A stretch of 52,238 bases of DNA from Frankia sp. AgB1.9 (lineage in GTDB: Bacteria > Actinomycetota > Actinomycetes > Frankiales > Frankiaceae), in the NCBI RefSeq assembly GCF_016786355.1, contig NZ_JADWYX010000008.1:46513-98750 (forward strand). Reading direction: 5' to 3'. Shown one piece after another: positions 1-8,826 of this stretch. Below the pieces are notes generated by a model. It worked only from the letters and a program-made list of their open reading frames with translations. It did not search any database and was not told where the DNA came from. A program made the position numbers and the translations under genes. The stretch's first letter is position 1, and every line of letters begins with the position of its first letter.

Positions 1-115
1 GGGGGGGGCGGGGGGGGCGCCCCACCGCGGGGGGGCCCACCCCCGCGCGGCGGGGGGGGCCGGGGCCCGGGGGCCCCCCGATCGGCGCCCCGCACACGAT
101 CAGCACCCCGGTCAT
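1..115 (-). CDS. rsmI: Partial 5' end of an rsmI-like gene (16S rRNA 2'-O-ribose methyltransferase), runs off the window
   Basis: On the minus strand an ATG at 113-115 opens a frame reading M-T-G-V-L-I-V-C-G-A-P-I-G before the sequence collapses into G/C runs. RsmI proteins begin with a hydrophobic strand followed by a G-T-P-I-G-N-L motif, which this resembles. A divergent rsmI next to the protein mannosyltransferase gene is the known order in actinobacteria (Rv1002c/Rv1003). Only about 13 residues look trustworthy; beyond them the first 80 bases of the window are G/C homopolymers that probably do not represent the true sequence. RsmI methylates C1402 of 16S rRNA using S-adenosylmethionine. 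The assignment rests on a short match plus gene order. Confidence 0.5.
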   Translation of the reverse strand, partial: MTGVLIVCGAPIGGPPGPGPPRRAGVGPPAVGRPPRPP

Positions 116-311
116 CCCAGCTCGCTCCGCTCCACGTTGACGCCATGCCCGCCGCCGCGGTGGCGCCCGTCCGTCGCGCGGACCTCAGACGTCCTGACCG
201 CCGGAGGTCAAGACTAGGCAGAGTTCCCGCGCCCGCTGCCGCGGGAGCCAGCGGTATCACTGTGGGCCCGCGGATCCGGGAGCGATTCCGGGGGCCGGTA
301 GGCGCCCGTCC

Positions 312-317
312 TACCCT
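312..317 (+). promoter_or_regulatory. -10 box TACCCT of a probable leaderless promoter
   Basis: TACCCT fits the actinobacterial TANNNT -10 consensus. It ends 6 nt before the GTG at 324, so transcription would start on the start codon itself. No Shine-Dalgarno sequence precedes this gene. The same spacing recurs at several other genes in the window. Confidence 0.5.
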
Positions 318-323
318 GTCTGC

Positions 324-2033
324 GTGACGGTGACGACGACGGCCCGCCTGACCCACGGGGACGACGGTCCGGGCGGTTCCGCGACGGGAACCCCAACGGG
401 CGGGTCGGCGCCCTGGTCGCCGCTGCGAGACCGGCTGTGCCCGCCGATGCCGACCGACCGGGTCCTCGGCTGGCTGGCCGCCGGGGTGATCACCGTCCTC
501 GCCGGTTTCCTCCGGTTCTGGCGGATCACCGAGCCCAAGAAGATCTACTTTGACGAGGTCTACTACACCCGCGACTCCTGGGGCCTGCTGACCAAGGGCT
601 ACGAGGTCAACACCGAGGGATGGGGTGGCAAGCCGGGGACCGGCTGCATCGGCTCCGGGTTCGTGGTCCACCCGCCGTTGGGCAAGTGGTTCATGGCCGC
701 GTCGGAGAAGCTGTTCGGCTACCTCGACTGCACCGGCCAGGCCCACGGCGATCCCTGGCTGGGTTTCCGGGTCGCGTCGGCGTTCGCCGGAACGGTGGCC
801 GTCCTCGTCCTCATCCGGGTCGCGCGGCGGATGTTCCGGTCGACGCTGCTGGGTTGCTTCGCCGGGATCGCGTTTGGTTTCGACGGGCTGGAGTTCGTTC
901 AGAGTCGGATCGGGATTCTGGACATCTTCTTGATGACCCTGATCGTGCTCGCGCTGGCGTGTCTGGTGCTCGATCGGGATCAGGGCAGGGCGCGGCTGGC
1001 TGACCGGGTGGCGGCGTTGGGGCTGGGCCCGGATCTGGTCGTGGCGTCGGTGGCGGCCCAGGGCTCGGGCGCCCAGGTGGCGCCTGCCCTCGCCCGGGAC
1101 CTGCGGTACGGGCCGGGGCTGGGGTTTCGCCCGTGGCGGCTGGCGGCCGGGTTCTTCCTGGGTGCGTCGATGGGCGTGAAGTGGAGCGGCCTGTACACGC
1201 TGGTCGGGTTCGCGGCCCTGGCGATCGCGTGGGATGTGGGCGCTCGTCGGACGGCCGGGGCGAAGGCGCCGTTGCTGGGAGCGTTGCGGCGAGACCTGCC
1301 GGCCTGGTTCGGCTGCTATGTGCCGTTGCCGATCGCGACGTTCCTGGGGACGTGGACGGGCTGGTTCGTCACCGATGGTGGCTATGACCGTCATCAGTAC
1401 GGCAACGGCTTCACCGCGATGTGGCGCGGCTGGTGGGCCTACCAGCGGGCGATCCTGAACTATCACGAGCATCTGGACACCCCGCACCCGGCTCAGTCGG
1501 CGCCGTTCAGCTGGCTGGTTCTCGGCCGGGCGGTTCCCTACGACTACATCGGTACCGGCTACGGCCAGACGACCCAGTACGGCGGGCAGACCTGCCACGC
1601 CGCGGACAGCTGCTCGCAGGAGATCCTGGCGATCGGCAACCCGGCCGTCTGGTGGGTCGGCACCGCCTGCCTGCTGGTGATGATCGGGCTCTGGGTGTGC
1701 CGGCGGGACTGGCGGGCCGCCCTGGTCGTCGTCGGCTTCGGCACGTCGTTCCTGCCGTGGGAGCTGTTCCCGAGCCGGACGATGTTCCTCTTCTACGCGC
1801 TGCCGCTGCTGCCGTTCCTGGTCCTCGGCATCACGGCGACGGCGGGCCTGGCCATCGGCCCGCGGGAGGCCTCCGATACCAGGCGCCTGTTCGGCGCGCT
1901 CGCGCTCGGGGTCTACCTGATCACGGTCGTCCTGCTGTTCGCGTACTTCTACCCCATCATGACCGACCAGATGATCTCGCTGTCCGGCTGGCGCGCCCGC
2001 ATGTGGTTCCCGGGCTGGGTCGTCGCCCGTTGA
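324..2033 (+). CDS. Protein O-mannosyltransferase (PMT/GT39 family), copy 1
   Basis: This 569-residue multi-spanning membrane protein belongs to the dolichyl-phosphate-mannose protein mannosyltransferase family. In actinobacteria these enzymes move mannose from polyprenyl-phosphate-mannose to Ser/Thr of secreted proteins on the outer face of the membrane. An acidic pair D77-E78 (F-D-E-V-Y-Y) lies in the first extracytoplasmic loop, as in the family, and hydrophobic segments alternate with charged loops along the protein. The GTG at 324 is chosen because a -10 box sits exactly at leaderless distance and nothing resembling a ribosome binding site is present. A second intact copy starts about 95 nt downstream and shares blocks of identical DNA with it. 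The gene is divergent from the rsmI-like fragment. Confidence 0.9.
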   Translation: MTVTTTARLTHGDDGPGGSATGTPTGGSAPWSPLRDRLCPPMPTDRVLGWLAAGVITVLAGFLRFWRITEPKKIYFDEVYYTRDSWGLLTKGYEVNTEGWGGKPGTGCIGSGFVVHPPLGKWFMAASEKLFGYLDCTGQAHGDPWLGFRVASAFAGTVAVLVLIRVARRMFRSTLLGCFAGIAFGFDGLEFVQSRIGILDIFLMTLIVLALACLVLDRDQGRARLADRVAALGLGPDLVVASVAAQGSGAQVAPALARDLRYGPGLGFRPWRLAAGFFLGASMGVKWSGLYTLVGFAALAIAWDVGARRTAGAKAPLLGALRRDLPAWFGCYVPLPIATFLGTWTGWFVTDGGYDRHQYGNGFTAMWRGWWAYQRAILNYHEHLDTPHPAQSAPFSWLVLGRAVPYDYIGTGYGQTTQYGGQTCHAADSCSQEILAIGNPAVWWVGTACLLVMIGLWVCRRDWRAALVVVGFGTSFLPWELFPSRTMFLFYALPLLPFLVLGITATAGLAIGPREASDTRRLFGALALGVYLITVVLLFAYFYPIMTDQMISLSGWRARMWFPGWVVAR

Positions 2034-2115
2034 CGCGCGGTGCCACGAGACCGGCCGACCAGTGCCCGGGGCGGCGGACACCAATCCAGCACAGATGGGA
2101 TCGGTGCAGCCCCAT

Positions 2116-2121
2116 TAGGCT
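2116..2121 (+). promoter_or_regulatory. -10 box TAGGCT of a probable leaderless promoter
   Basis: TAGGCT matches TANNNT and lies exactly 6 nt upstream of the GTG at 2128. It shows that the second mannosyltransferase gene can be transcribed independently of the first. Confidence 0.5.
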
Positions 2122-2127
2122 ATGGCC

Positions 2128-3810
2128 GTGACGATGGCGACGACGGTCCAGCCGACCCCGGTCGAAGACGTCTCGCCGGGGACACCGGCCCAGCCCGGCG
2201 CTGCCGTGTCCGCGTTACGGGACCGGCTGTGCCCGCCGATGCCGACCGACCGGCTGGTCGGCTGGCTGTCCGCGCTGGCGATCACGTTGATCTCCGGTGT
2301 GCTGCGGCTGTGGCGGATCACCGAGCCCAAGCGGATCTACTTCGACGAGGTCTACTACACCAGGGATTCCTGGGGCCTGCTGACCCACGGCTACGAGGTC
2401 GACACCCGGGACTGGGGCTCCAAGACCGGCTGCGACCCTGCCTCTGCCGGGTACGTGGTGCATCCGCCGCTGGGCAAGTGGTTCATGGCCGGGTCGGAGA
2501 AGCTGTTCGGCTATATCGACTGCACCGGCCGGACCCACGGCGATCCCTACCTGGGCTGGCGGTTCGCGTCCGCCTTTTTCGGCACCCTGGCCGTCCTGGT
2601 GCTCATCCGGGTGGCGCGGCGGATGTTCCGGTCGACGCTGCTGGGTTGCTTCGCCGGGATCGCGTTTGGTTTCGATGGGTTGGAGTTCGTTCAGAGTCGG
2701 ATCGGGATTCTGGACATCTTCTTGATGTCGTTGATCGTGCTCGCGTTGGCGTGTCTGGTGCTGGATCGGGATCAGGGCCGGGCGAGGTTGGCTGATCGGG
2801 TGGTGGCGCTGGGTCTGGGGCCGGATCTGGTCGCGGCCTCGGTGGCCGCCGAGGGCCGGACCCTCGACCGTGCGCTGGCCCGGGACCTGCGGTTCGGCCC
2901 GCGGCTGGGGCTGCGGCCGTGGCGGCTGGCGGCCGGGTTCTTCCTGGGTGCGTCGATGGGGGTGAAGTGGAGCGGCCTGTACACGCTGGTCGGGTTCGCG
3001 GCGTTGGCGATCGCGTGGGACGTCGGCGCCAGGCGGACGGCCGGCGCGAAGGCGCCGATCCGCGGTGCGCTGCGCCGGGATCTGCCGGCCTGGTTCGGCT
3101 GCTATGTGCCGTTGCCGATCGCGACGTTCCTGGGGACGTGGACGGGCTGGTTCGTCACCGATGGTGGCTATGACCGTCATCAGTACGGCAACGGCTTCAC
3201 CGCGATGTGGCGGGGCTGGTGGGCGTATCAGCACGCGATCCTGCAGTTCCACGAGCATCTGGACGCCCCGCACCCGGCCAAGTCGGCGCCGTTCAGCTGG
3301 CTGATCCTGGGCCGACCGGTGCCGTACGACTACGTCGGGACGTCGACCGGGCAGAAGTCGCAGATCGGCGGCATGGTCTGCCATGCCGCCGACGGCTGCT
3401 CGCAGGAGATCCTGGCGATCGGCAACCCGGCCGTCTGGTGGGTCGGGACCGCCTGCCTGGTCGGGATGATCGTGCTGTGGGCGTGGCGCCGGGACTGGCG
3501 GGCCGCTCTGGTCGTCGTCGGCTTCGGCACGTCGTTCCTGCCGTGGGAGCTGTTCCCGAGCCGGACGATGTTCTTCTTCTACGCGCTGCCTCTGCTGCCG
3601 TTCCTGGTCCTCGGCACCACCGCGATGGCAGGCCTCGCGCTCGGCCCCCGGGACGCCGGTGACGCCAGGCGGCTCGTGGGCGCCCTGACCGTCGGCGTCT
3701 ACCTGATCGCCACCGTCCTGCTGTTCGCGTACTTCTACCCGATCCTCTCGGACCAGATGATCCCGCTCTCCGGCTGGCGCGCCCGCATGTGGTTCCCCGG
3801 CTGGGTTTGA
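2128..3810 (+). CDS. Protein O-mannosyltransferase (PMT/GT39 family), copy 2
   Basis: A 560-residue paralogue of the preceding gene with the same topology and the same acidic pair (D73-E74). The two proteins align end to end; they differ mainly in the N-terminal tail, the loop around residues 85-110 and the segment after the large central block. DNA identity is patchy: 1296-1426 is identical to 3082-3212 over 131 nt, third codon positions included, which points to recent gene conversion or a recent duplication. The GTG at 2128 is preferred because the -10 box at 2116-2121 predicts a leaderless start there; an in-frame ATG at 2122 is the alternative. The two enzymes may differ in acceptor protein preference, which the sequence cannot show. 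Confidence 0.88.
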   Translation: MTMATTVQPTPVEDVSPGTPAQPGAAVSALRDRLCPPMPTDRLVGWLSALAITLISGVLRLWRITEPKRIYFDEVYYTRDSWGLLTHGYEVDTRDWGSKTGCDPASAGYVVHPPLGKWFMAGSEKLFGYIDCTGRTHGDPYLGWRFASAFFGTLAVLVLIRVARRMFRSTLLGCFAGIAFGFDGLEFVQSRIGILDIFLMSLIVLALACLVLDRDQGRARLADRVVALGLGPDLVAASVAAEGRTLDRALARDLRFGPRLGLRPWRLAAGFFLGASMGVKWSGLYTLVGFAALAIAWDVGARRTAGAKAPIRGALRRDLPAWFGCYVPLPIATFLGTWTGWFVTDGGYDRHQYGNGFTAMWRGWWAYQHAILQFHEHLDAPHPAKSAPFSWLILGRPVPYDYVGTSTGQKSQIGGMVCHAADGCSQEILAIGNPAVWWVGTACLVGMIVLWAWRRDWRAALVVVGFGTSFLPWELFPSRTMFFFYALPLLPFLVLGTTAMAGLALGPRDAGDARRLVGALTVGVYLIATVLLFAYFYPILSDQMIPLSGWRARMWFPGWV

Positions 3811-3818
3811 TGGCGGGT

Positions 3819-3948
3819 CGGCCGGAACGGGCGCGGAGCGCCCGCCGGCCGCCCCGCCTGGTGCGGGCGCTGAGCGCCCTCCCCTGCGCGGTTCGGGGCT
3901 GAGGGAGAAAGCCGAGGTGGGCGCTTGTCCAGGGTCGGGATCTGGGTT
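3819..3948. repeat. Intergenic compound repeat, copy A (about 130 bp, two hairpins)
   Basis: This lies between the convergent ends of the second mannosyltransferase and prs. It begins with a strong stem-loop (CGGCCGG...CCGGCCG around GGGCGC-gga-GCGCCC), continues to a second hairpin GGGCGC-tga-GCGCCC at 3865-3879, and ends in a shared tail. The last 93 bp (3856-3948) align without gaps to 8829-8921. It probably acts as a bidirectional terminator here. See copy B. Confidence 0.7.
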
Positions 3949-3974
3949 ACGTCCCGTCTGGGGCGGCCGACCGC

Positions 3975-4949
3975 TTAAGCGTCGCCGCCGAAGAGGCTGG
4001 TGACGGAGCCGTCCTCGAAGACCTCGCGGATGGCGGCGGCCAGCAGCGGGGCGATCGACAGCTCGGTGATCTTGTCGATCTGGGCGTCGGCCGGCAGCGG
4101 CAGCGTGTTGGTCAGCACGACCTCGCTGATGGGGGAGTTCTTCAGCCGGTCGATGGCCGGGCCGGACAGCACGCCGTGGGTCGCCGCGGCGATCACCGTC
4201 GCGGCACCGTTGGCCTTCAGCGCCTCGGCCGCCTTGGTGATCGTGCCGGCAGTGTCGATCATGTCGTCGACGATGACGCAGGTCCGCCCGGCGACCTGGC
4301 CGACGACCTCGAACATCTTGACCTGGTTCGGGACGTCCTTGTCGCGGCGCTTGTGGATGATCGCCAGCGGGCAGCTCAGCCGGTCGGTCCAGCGCTCCGC
4401 GACGCGGACCCGACCCGAGTCGGGCGCGACGATGGTGACCTCGGCGGCGTCCACCTTGCGCTCGATGTAGTCGGCGAGCAGCGGCAGCGCGAACAGGTGG
4501 TCCACCGGGCCGTCGAAGAAGCCCTGGATCTGCGCGGTGTGCAGGTCGACGGACATCAGCCGGTCCGCTCCGGCGGTCTTGAACAGGTCGGCGATCAGCC
4601 GCGCGGAGATCGGCTCCCGACCGCGGTGCTTCTTGTCCTGCCGCGCGTACGGGTAGAACGGCGCCACCACGGTGATCCGCTTGGCCGACGCGCGCTTCAG
4701 CGCGTCCACCATGATCAGCTGTTCCATCAGCCAGGTGTTCACCGGGGCCGAGTGCGCCTGCAGTACGAACGCGTCGCAGCCGCGCACCGACTCCTGGAAC
4801 CGAACGAAGATCTCCCCGTTCGCGAAGTCGTAGGCGCTGGTCGGCACCGTGCGCACACCCAGGGTCGACGCCACCTCGGCCGCGAGCTCCGGGTGGGCTC
4901 GGCCCGTGAAGAGCATCAGGTTGCGCCGGTTCTCCGTCTGGTAGCCCAC
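3975..4949 (-). CDS. prs: Ribose-phosphate pyrophosphokinase (PRPP synthetase)
   Basis: A cytoplasmic enzyme of 324 residues that makes phosphoribosyl pyrophosphate from ribose 5-phosphate and ATP for nucleotide, histidine and tryptophan synthesis and, in actinobacteria, for decaprenyl-phosphoribose. The family flag region F-Y-P-Y-A-R-Q-D-K-K and the PRPP-binding loop V-D-D-M-I-D-T-A-G-T are both present. Length is typical. The GTG at 4947-4949 is chosen because AAGGAG lies 7 nt upstream (4957-4962 on the plus strand); the longer frame to 5000 lacks such a site. It lies 113 nt downstream of glmU in the same direction, an operon conserved among actinobacteria. Confidence 0.96.
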   Translation of the reverse strand: MGYQTENRRNLMLFTGRAHPELAAEVASTLGVRTVPTSAYDFANGEIFVRFQESVRGCDAFVLQAHSAPVNTWLMEQLIMVDALKRASAKRITVVAPFYPYARQDKKHRGREPISARLIADLFKTAGADRLMSVDLHTAQIQGFFDGPVDHLFALPLLADYIERKVDAAEVTIVAPDSGRVRVAERWTDRLSCPLAIIHKRRDKDVPNQVKMFEVVGQVAGRTCVIVDDMIDTAGTITKAAEALKANGAATVIAAATHGVLSGPAIDRLKNSPISEVVLTNTLPLPADAQIDKITELSIAPLLAAAIREVFEDGSVTSLFGGDA

Positions 4950-5062
4950 CGCGTTACTCCTTGACGTGTCCTCCGGCCCATGTAGGCCACGACCAGCCAT
5001 CTAGGTTTCCGTGGACCGTGGCGGCGCGCCAGCGATCCGGGGCCGTAGACGAGTGATGTGCC

Positions 5063-6631
5063 CTAGTTCATGGTTAGCGGCTCACTGGCCGCGGGTGCCT
5101 CTTTTGTCGCCGACGTCTCCTGTGCCCGGCGGGCGGCCAGGGCGGCCGCCGTCCCGGGCCGGGAGCGCTCGACCCATCCTTCGATGGTGCGCTGCCGTCC
5201 CTCCGTGATGCCGAGTGCGCCCGGCGGGAGGTCCTGCTTGATGATGGCCCCGGCACCGGTGTACGCACCGTCGCCGACGACGACGGGCGCGATCAGCACC
5301 GTGTCGCTGCCGATCTTGACGTCCGAACCGATCACGGTCCGGTGCTTGTGCACCCCGTCGTAGTTCGCGAACACCGTGCTGCAGCCGATGTTCGAGCGCT
5401 CCCCGATCGTGGCGTCGCCGACGTAGGCCAGGTGCGGCACCTTCGTCCCGGCGCCGATCTCGGCGGCCTTCGTCTCCACGTAGGCGCCGATCCGGCCGTT
5501 CGCGCCCAGCCGGGTTCCCGGCCGCAGGTGGGCGTAGGGCCCGACGCCGGCGCCCGGCCCGATCCACGACTGGGTGACCGTGCTGCGTTCCACGAAGGCT
5601 TCCGCCTCGACGGTCGTGTCGGTCAACGTGGTGTCCGGGCCGACGACGCTGCCCGTCGCGAGATGGGTCGCGCCGCGCAGGTGGGTGTTCGGCAGCACCG
5701 TGCTGTCGGGCTCGAAGGTCACGTCGGCGTCGATCCAGGTCGTCGCCGGGTCGACGATCGTGGTGCCCGCGAGCATCGCGGCCCGCGCGAGCCGGACCCG
5801 CAGCGCGGCCCCCGCCGCGGCCAGCTGCACCCGGTCGTTGACCCCGGCGGTCTCGGCGGCGTCCGGCGCAACGTGCGCCGACACGGTCTCCCCGTCGGTG
5901 ACCAGCAGGCCGATCACGTCGGTGAGGTACTCCTCGCCCTGCGCGTTGTCCGTCGTCAACCGGCCCAGCGCCGAACGCAGCGCGCCGACGGTGAAGACGT
6001 AGACGCCCGCGTTGATCTCGCGGATCGCCGCGGTCGCCGGGTCGGCGTCCCGCTGCTCGACGACGGCCCGGACCGAGCCGGCCGCCGCGGCCCGATCCCA
6101 GTCCTGGCCCGCCGTTGCCTGGACCTCGCTCGCCGGGGCGTCGGTCTGGGCGCGGGGCCGGGCCACCGTCGCCTGCGCGCGGACGATCCGACCATAGCCG
6201 GTCGGGTCGTCCACCAGCGCGGTCAGCAGACTCGCTGCCGCCCGGCTGTCCGCATGCAGCCGCAGCAGCGCCGCCAGCGTCGCCGACGTGAGCAGGGGGG
6301 TATCCCCGGGCAGCACCGCCACCAGGTCTGCGGGGCGCAGCCCTTCCAGCACCCCCAACGCCACCCGGACCGCGTGCCCAGTGCCGGCCTGCCGGTCCTG
6401 TACGACCGTGCGCAGCCCCGGACGCCCCTCCACGGAGGCGGCCACCGCCTCCCGGCCGTGTCCGACGACCACGACGCTGTGCGAAGCACCGAGCGGCGCC
6501 GCGGCGGCGAGCACATGATCGAGCAGCGTCCGCCCGGCGACGCGGTGCAGCACCTTCGGGGTCGCGGACCGCATCCGCGTCCCGGCGCCTGCCGCGAGGA
6601 CGATGGCGGCCGACAGACGTGCCTGGGTCAC
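5063..6631 (-). CDS. glmU: Bifunctional UDP-GlcNAc pyrophosphorylase / GlcN-1-P acetyltransferase
   Basis: A 522-residue protein that makes UDP-N-acetylglucosamine, the precursor of peptidoglycan and envelope glycans. The N-terminal uridylyltransferase domain carries L-A-A-G-A-G-T-R-M followed by P-K-V-L-H. The C-terminal half is a left-handed beta-helix acetyltransferase with V-E-T-K-A-A-E-I-G and [14 protein letters not shown] hexapeptide turns. A stretch rich in Ala, Thr and Gln near residue 170 looks like an insertion compared with enterobacterial GlmU. The GTG at 6629-6631 is chosen because GGGAG stands 5 nt upstream and because it gives the usual N-terminus ([14 protein letters not shown]); the frame stays open to 6706. 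prs follows in the same direction. Confidence 0.96.
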   Translation of the reverse strand: MTQARLSAAIVLAAGAGTRMRSATPKVLHRVAGRTLLDHVLAAAAPLGASHSVVVVGHGREAVAASVEGRPGLRTVVQDRQAGTGHAVRVALGVLEGLRPADLVAVLPGDTPLLTSATLAALLRLHADSRAAASLLTALVDDPTGYGRIVRAQATVARPRAQTDAPASEVQATAGQDWDRAAAAGSVRAVVEQRDADPATAAIREINAGVYVFTVGALRSALGRLTTDNAQGEEYLTDVIGLLVTDGETVSAHVAPDAAETAGVNDRVQLAAAGAALRVRLARAAMLAGTTIVDPATTWIDADVTFEPDSTVLPNTHLRGATHLATGSVVGPDTTLTDTTVEAEAFVERSTVTQSWIGPGAGVGPYAHLRPGTRLGANGRIGAYVETKAAEIGAGTKVPHLAYVGDATIGERSNIGCSTVFANYDGVHKHRTVIGSDVKIGSDTVLIAPVVVGDGAYTGAGAIIKQDLPPGALGITEGRQRTIEGWVERSRPGTAAALAARRAQETSATKEAPAASEPLTMN

Positions 6632-7000
6632 GAGCGCTCCCGTAGAGATCCGCGCCGGGGACGACCCCGGCTCCGCGACGGTCAACCAGTGCGACAGGTC
6701 AACCAAGGAGTGACGGTCGAAGCGTCCGTGGCTGGCGCGAGGGGGCCGGCCGCGGCCGATTGCCGGCGCCTCGGCCTGGCGGGCCGGGCCCGCGCCGCCG
6801 CCGACGCGTCACACCCTACTAGCGAGGTACTCCCGGACCGGTGACCTCGTCGTCATTTCGCCGGGCCGCGCTGAGACCGACCGCCGCAAGCCCGACGGGC
6901 GCCTGGGAACCCCGCCAACCCGGCCGCGTCAGGACTCGGTGCGCGACGGTAAATTCTGTACCCTCGATCGGGCGATGGTAGACTTCTTCTGATTTCACGG
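6632..7000. other. Divergent intergenic region between glmU and tRNA-Gln
   Basis: About 370 nt without a supported gene. It should hold the glmU-prs promoter (minus strand) and the tRNA promoter (plus strand). The best visible element is TAGACT at 6979-6984, 16 nt before the mature tRNA, which fits a TANNNT -10 box; a -35 element is not convincing. The part from 6940 to 7000 is noticeably less GC-rich. Confidence 0.4.
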
Positions 7001-7072
7001 TCCGCCGTAGTGTAATCGGCAGCACAGGAGATTTTGGTTCTCTTAGTCCACGTTCGAGTCGTGGCGGCGGAG
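7001..7072 (+). tRNA. tRNA-Gln (anticodon TTG)
   Basis: A complete cloverleaf can be drawn. The acceptor stem is TCCGCCG with CGGCGGA. The anticodon stem GGAGA/TCTCT carries the loop TTTTGGT, whose positions 34-36 are TTG and read CAA. The T stem is CCACG/CGTGG around TTCGAGT. The CCA end is not encoded. tRNA-Gln beside glmU is a familiar arrangement in actinobacteria. Confidence 0.95.
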
Positions 7073-7164
7073 CTGGCCTTCCTGGTTTGCCGGCCCCTGG
7101 TCGGCCGCGCTGGCGGCTTCTGATTGTTCCCAGGGCCGGACGCGGGTGCCCAGCACAGGAGATT
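7019..7164 (+). repeat. 14-bp direct repeat: part of tRNA-Gln copied 132 bp downstream
   Basis: CAGCACAGGAGATT occurs at 7019-7032 inside the tRNA (D arm into the anticodon stem) and again at 7151-7164. The sequence after the second copy (to about 7195) includes a hairpin CCCAC-tc-GTGGG that faintly recalls a T arm. It may be a decayed tRNA fragment or an old attachment-site scar; no integrase gene is in the window. Confidence 0.5.
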
Positions 7165-7755
7165 CGCTCGTCGGTCCTAATCCCACTCGTGGGTAGACGC
7201 TGGCCGGTGGCACTCGTTACTCGGCCTTCTCCGCGCTTCGGCCGGCATTAGCCTGTGGCCGCTGGGACCTTTTTCGCCCTGGTCGGTGGCGGATCGTTTC
7301 GGGGCTGGCGGTTCGTGTGCTGAGCAAAGCGGCCCGCGCGCTGGTGCTTGCTTGTGGCCAGCAGCGCCACGGCGCTGTTACCCGCAAGTAGGCCATCGTC
7401 TGGCGTCTTGTCGGATCTCCCCTCGCGTTTGGGTTGAGTTCGGCCCGACGGTTCCGCGGCTGTGGCGCAGGTGGGTTGTCTGGTGTGGCGCCCTTGGTCG
7501 GATCGGTGGCCGAAGTAACGATTTTGCGGTATACGGGCGGTTGGCAGGATGTTCGGGCGGGTACAGAACGTCACTACCAGCTCGTATCTCCAGGCAGGCG
7601 GTAACGGCACGGGGGACGGGTAGTAAGAGGCCACAAGAGGACCGAAAGAGTTTGCGTGACGGTTGCCGGCACGCGCACGGGGGCACCCCGACGACCGTTA
7701 CCGTGAGCCCAAGAGGACCAATGTGTGGACCTGCCGCGACAGACAGGATGCCGCG
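7073..7755. other. Long intergenic region upstream of the desaturase
   Basis: About 680 nt in which no reading frame looks like a real gene; the 157-codon frame ending at 7759 has odd composition and no recognisable domain. Composition is more T-rich than the neighbourhood (for example 7260-7300 and 7420-7560). It contains the tRNA-Gln fragment repeat and, near its end, two AAGAGGACC motifs at 7635-7643 and 7711-7719. The second may be the ribosome binding site for either a short leader frame (7721-7759) or a longer desaturase form (GTG 7723). A decayed gene or the desaturase control region are both possible. Confidence 0.4.
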
Positions 7756-8787
7756 ATGAGCACGACCGAGACGGTGCAGCCTACGGATTCCAGCCCGCCG
7801 GATCGGCGAGGTGGAGTGGACCTGAGCGCGGTTCCCACCACCCGCGCCTCCAGCGCGCCCTCCAGCGAGCACACGAGCGTCCCCCGCTGGATGATCAAGG
7901 CCCGGACCGAGCAGGTGGTGCTGGCCAGCATCATCCTCGTTCCGATCGCGGCGGTGGTCGCCGCGATCCCACTGCTGTGGGACCACTGGATCACCTGGCA
8001 CGACCTGGTGATCGCCGCGTTCATGTACGCCATCACCGGCCACGGCGTAACGGTCGGGTTCCACCGGTACTTCACCCACCGCGGCTTCAAGACCTCGCGG
8101 CCGGTCCGGATCGCGCTCGCCGTCTGCGGCAACATGGCGATCGAGGGCCCGGTCATCCGCTGGGTCGCCGACCACCGGCGCCATCACGCCCACAGCGACC
8201 AGGCGGGCGACCCGCACTCGCCGTGGCGCTACGGCCCCGGCACCCGGGCGCTGACGAAGGGCCTGTGGCACGCGCACATCGGCTGGCTCTTCGACGTCGA
8301 GCAGACCGACCAGCGCAAGTACGCGCCGGACCTGCTGGACGACAAGGACATCGTGCGCGTCAGCCGGACGTTCGCCTTCTGCGCGTTCGTCAGCCTCGCG
8401 CTGCCGGCCCTGATCGGCGGGCTTTGGGACGGCTCCTTCGAGGGCGCGCTTCGGGCCTTCTTCTGGGGCGGCCTGGTCCGGGTGGCGCTGCTGCATCACA
8501 CCACCTGGTCGGTGAACAGCATCTGCCACGTCGCCGGCAAGCACCCGTACAAGTCGCGCGACCGCTCCGGCAATGTGTGGTGGATGTGCCTGCCGTCGAT
8601 GGGCGAGTCCTGGCACAACCTGCACCACGCCGAGCCGACCTCGGCCCGCCACGGCGTGCGGCCCTGGCAGATCGACTCCAGCTTCTACATCATCAAGACG
8701 ATGGAGCTGACCGGCCTGATCACCGACGTCCGCCGCCCCACCCGCGACCGCCTCGCCAAACTGTCTGCGACGGCCCCCGCCAACTAA
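7756..8787 (+). CDS. Membrane fatty-acid (acyl-CoA/acyl-lipid) desaturase
   Basis: A 343-residue integral membrane di-iron desaturase. The three histidine boxes are present: H-R-Y-F-T-H near residue 103, H-R-R-H-H near 140, and H-N-L-H-H near 288. The order and spacing fit the delta-9 stearoyl-CoA desaturase class, which introduces a double bond using oxygen and an electron donor. Hydrophobic segments lie near 55-100 and 205-240. The ATG at 7756 has AGGA 7 nt upstream. An in-frame GTG at 7723 has a better site (AAGAGGA) and would add 11 residues. The ATG overlaps the stop of a 12-codon frame starting at 7721 (ATGA overlap), which could couple translation. Regiospecificity cannot be read from the sequence. 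Confidence 0.92.
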   Translation: MSTTETVQPTDSSPPDRRGGVDLSAVPTTRASSAPSSEHTSVPRWMIKARTEQVVLASIILVPIAAVVAAIPLLWDHWITWHDLVIAAFMYAITGHGVTVGFHRYFTHRGFKTSRPVRIALAVCGNMAIEGPVIRWVADHRRHHAHSDQAGDPHSPWRYGPGTRALTKGLWHAHIGWLFDVEQTDQRKYAPDLLDDKDIVRVSRTFAFCAFVSLALPALIGGLWDGSFEGALRAFFWGGLVRVALLHHTTWSVNSICHVAGKHPYKSRDRSGNVWWMCLPSMGESWHNLHHAEPTSARHGVRPWQIDSSFYIIKTMELTGLITDVRRPTRDRLAKLSATAPAN

Positions 8788-8790
8788 GGC

Positions 8791-8826
8791 ATCGGCCAGA
8801 CACGGCGCTCCGCGCCTCTGGCCGAT
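8791..8826 (+). terminator. Stem-loop terminator after the desaturase
   Basis: A perfect 10-bp outer stem ATCGGCCAGA / TCTGGCCGAT encloses GGCGC-tcc-GCGCC, followed by TTG. It forms the first part of compound repeat copy B. Confidence 0.65.

Noticed and set aside
3975..6631. Antisense frames over prs and glmU on the plus strand
   Set aside because: The minus-strand products match well-known families over their whole length; the plus-strand frames are shadows.
7286..7759. A 157-codon plus-strand frame in the gap before the desaturase
   Set aside because: It has no known motif, contains unusual Cys/Trp content and overlaps the desaturase start; only its last 12 codons have a possible binding site.
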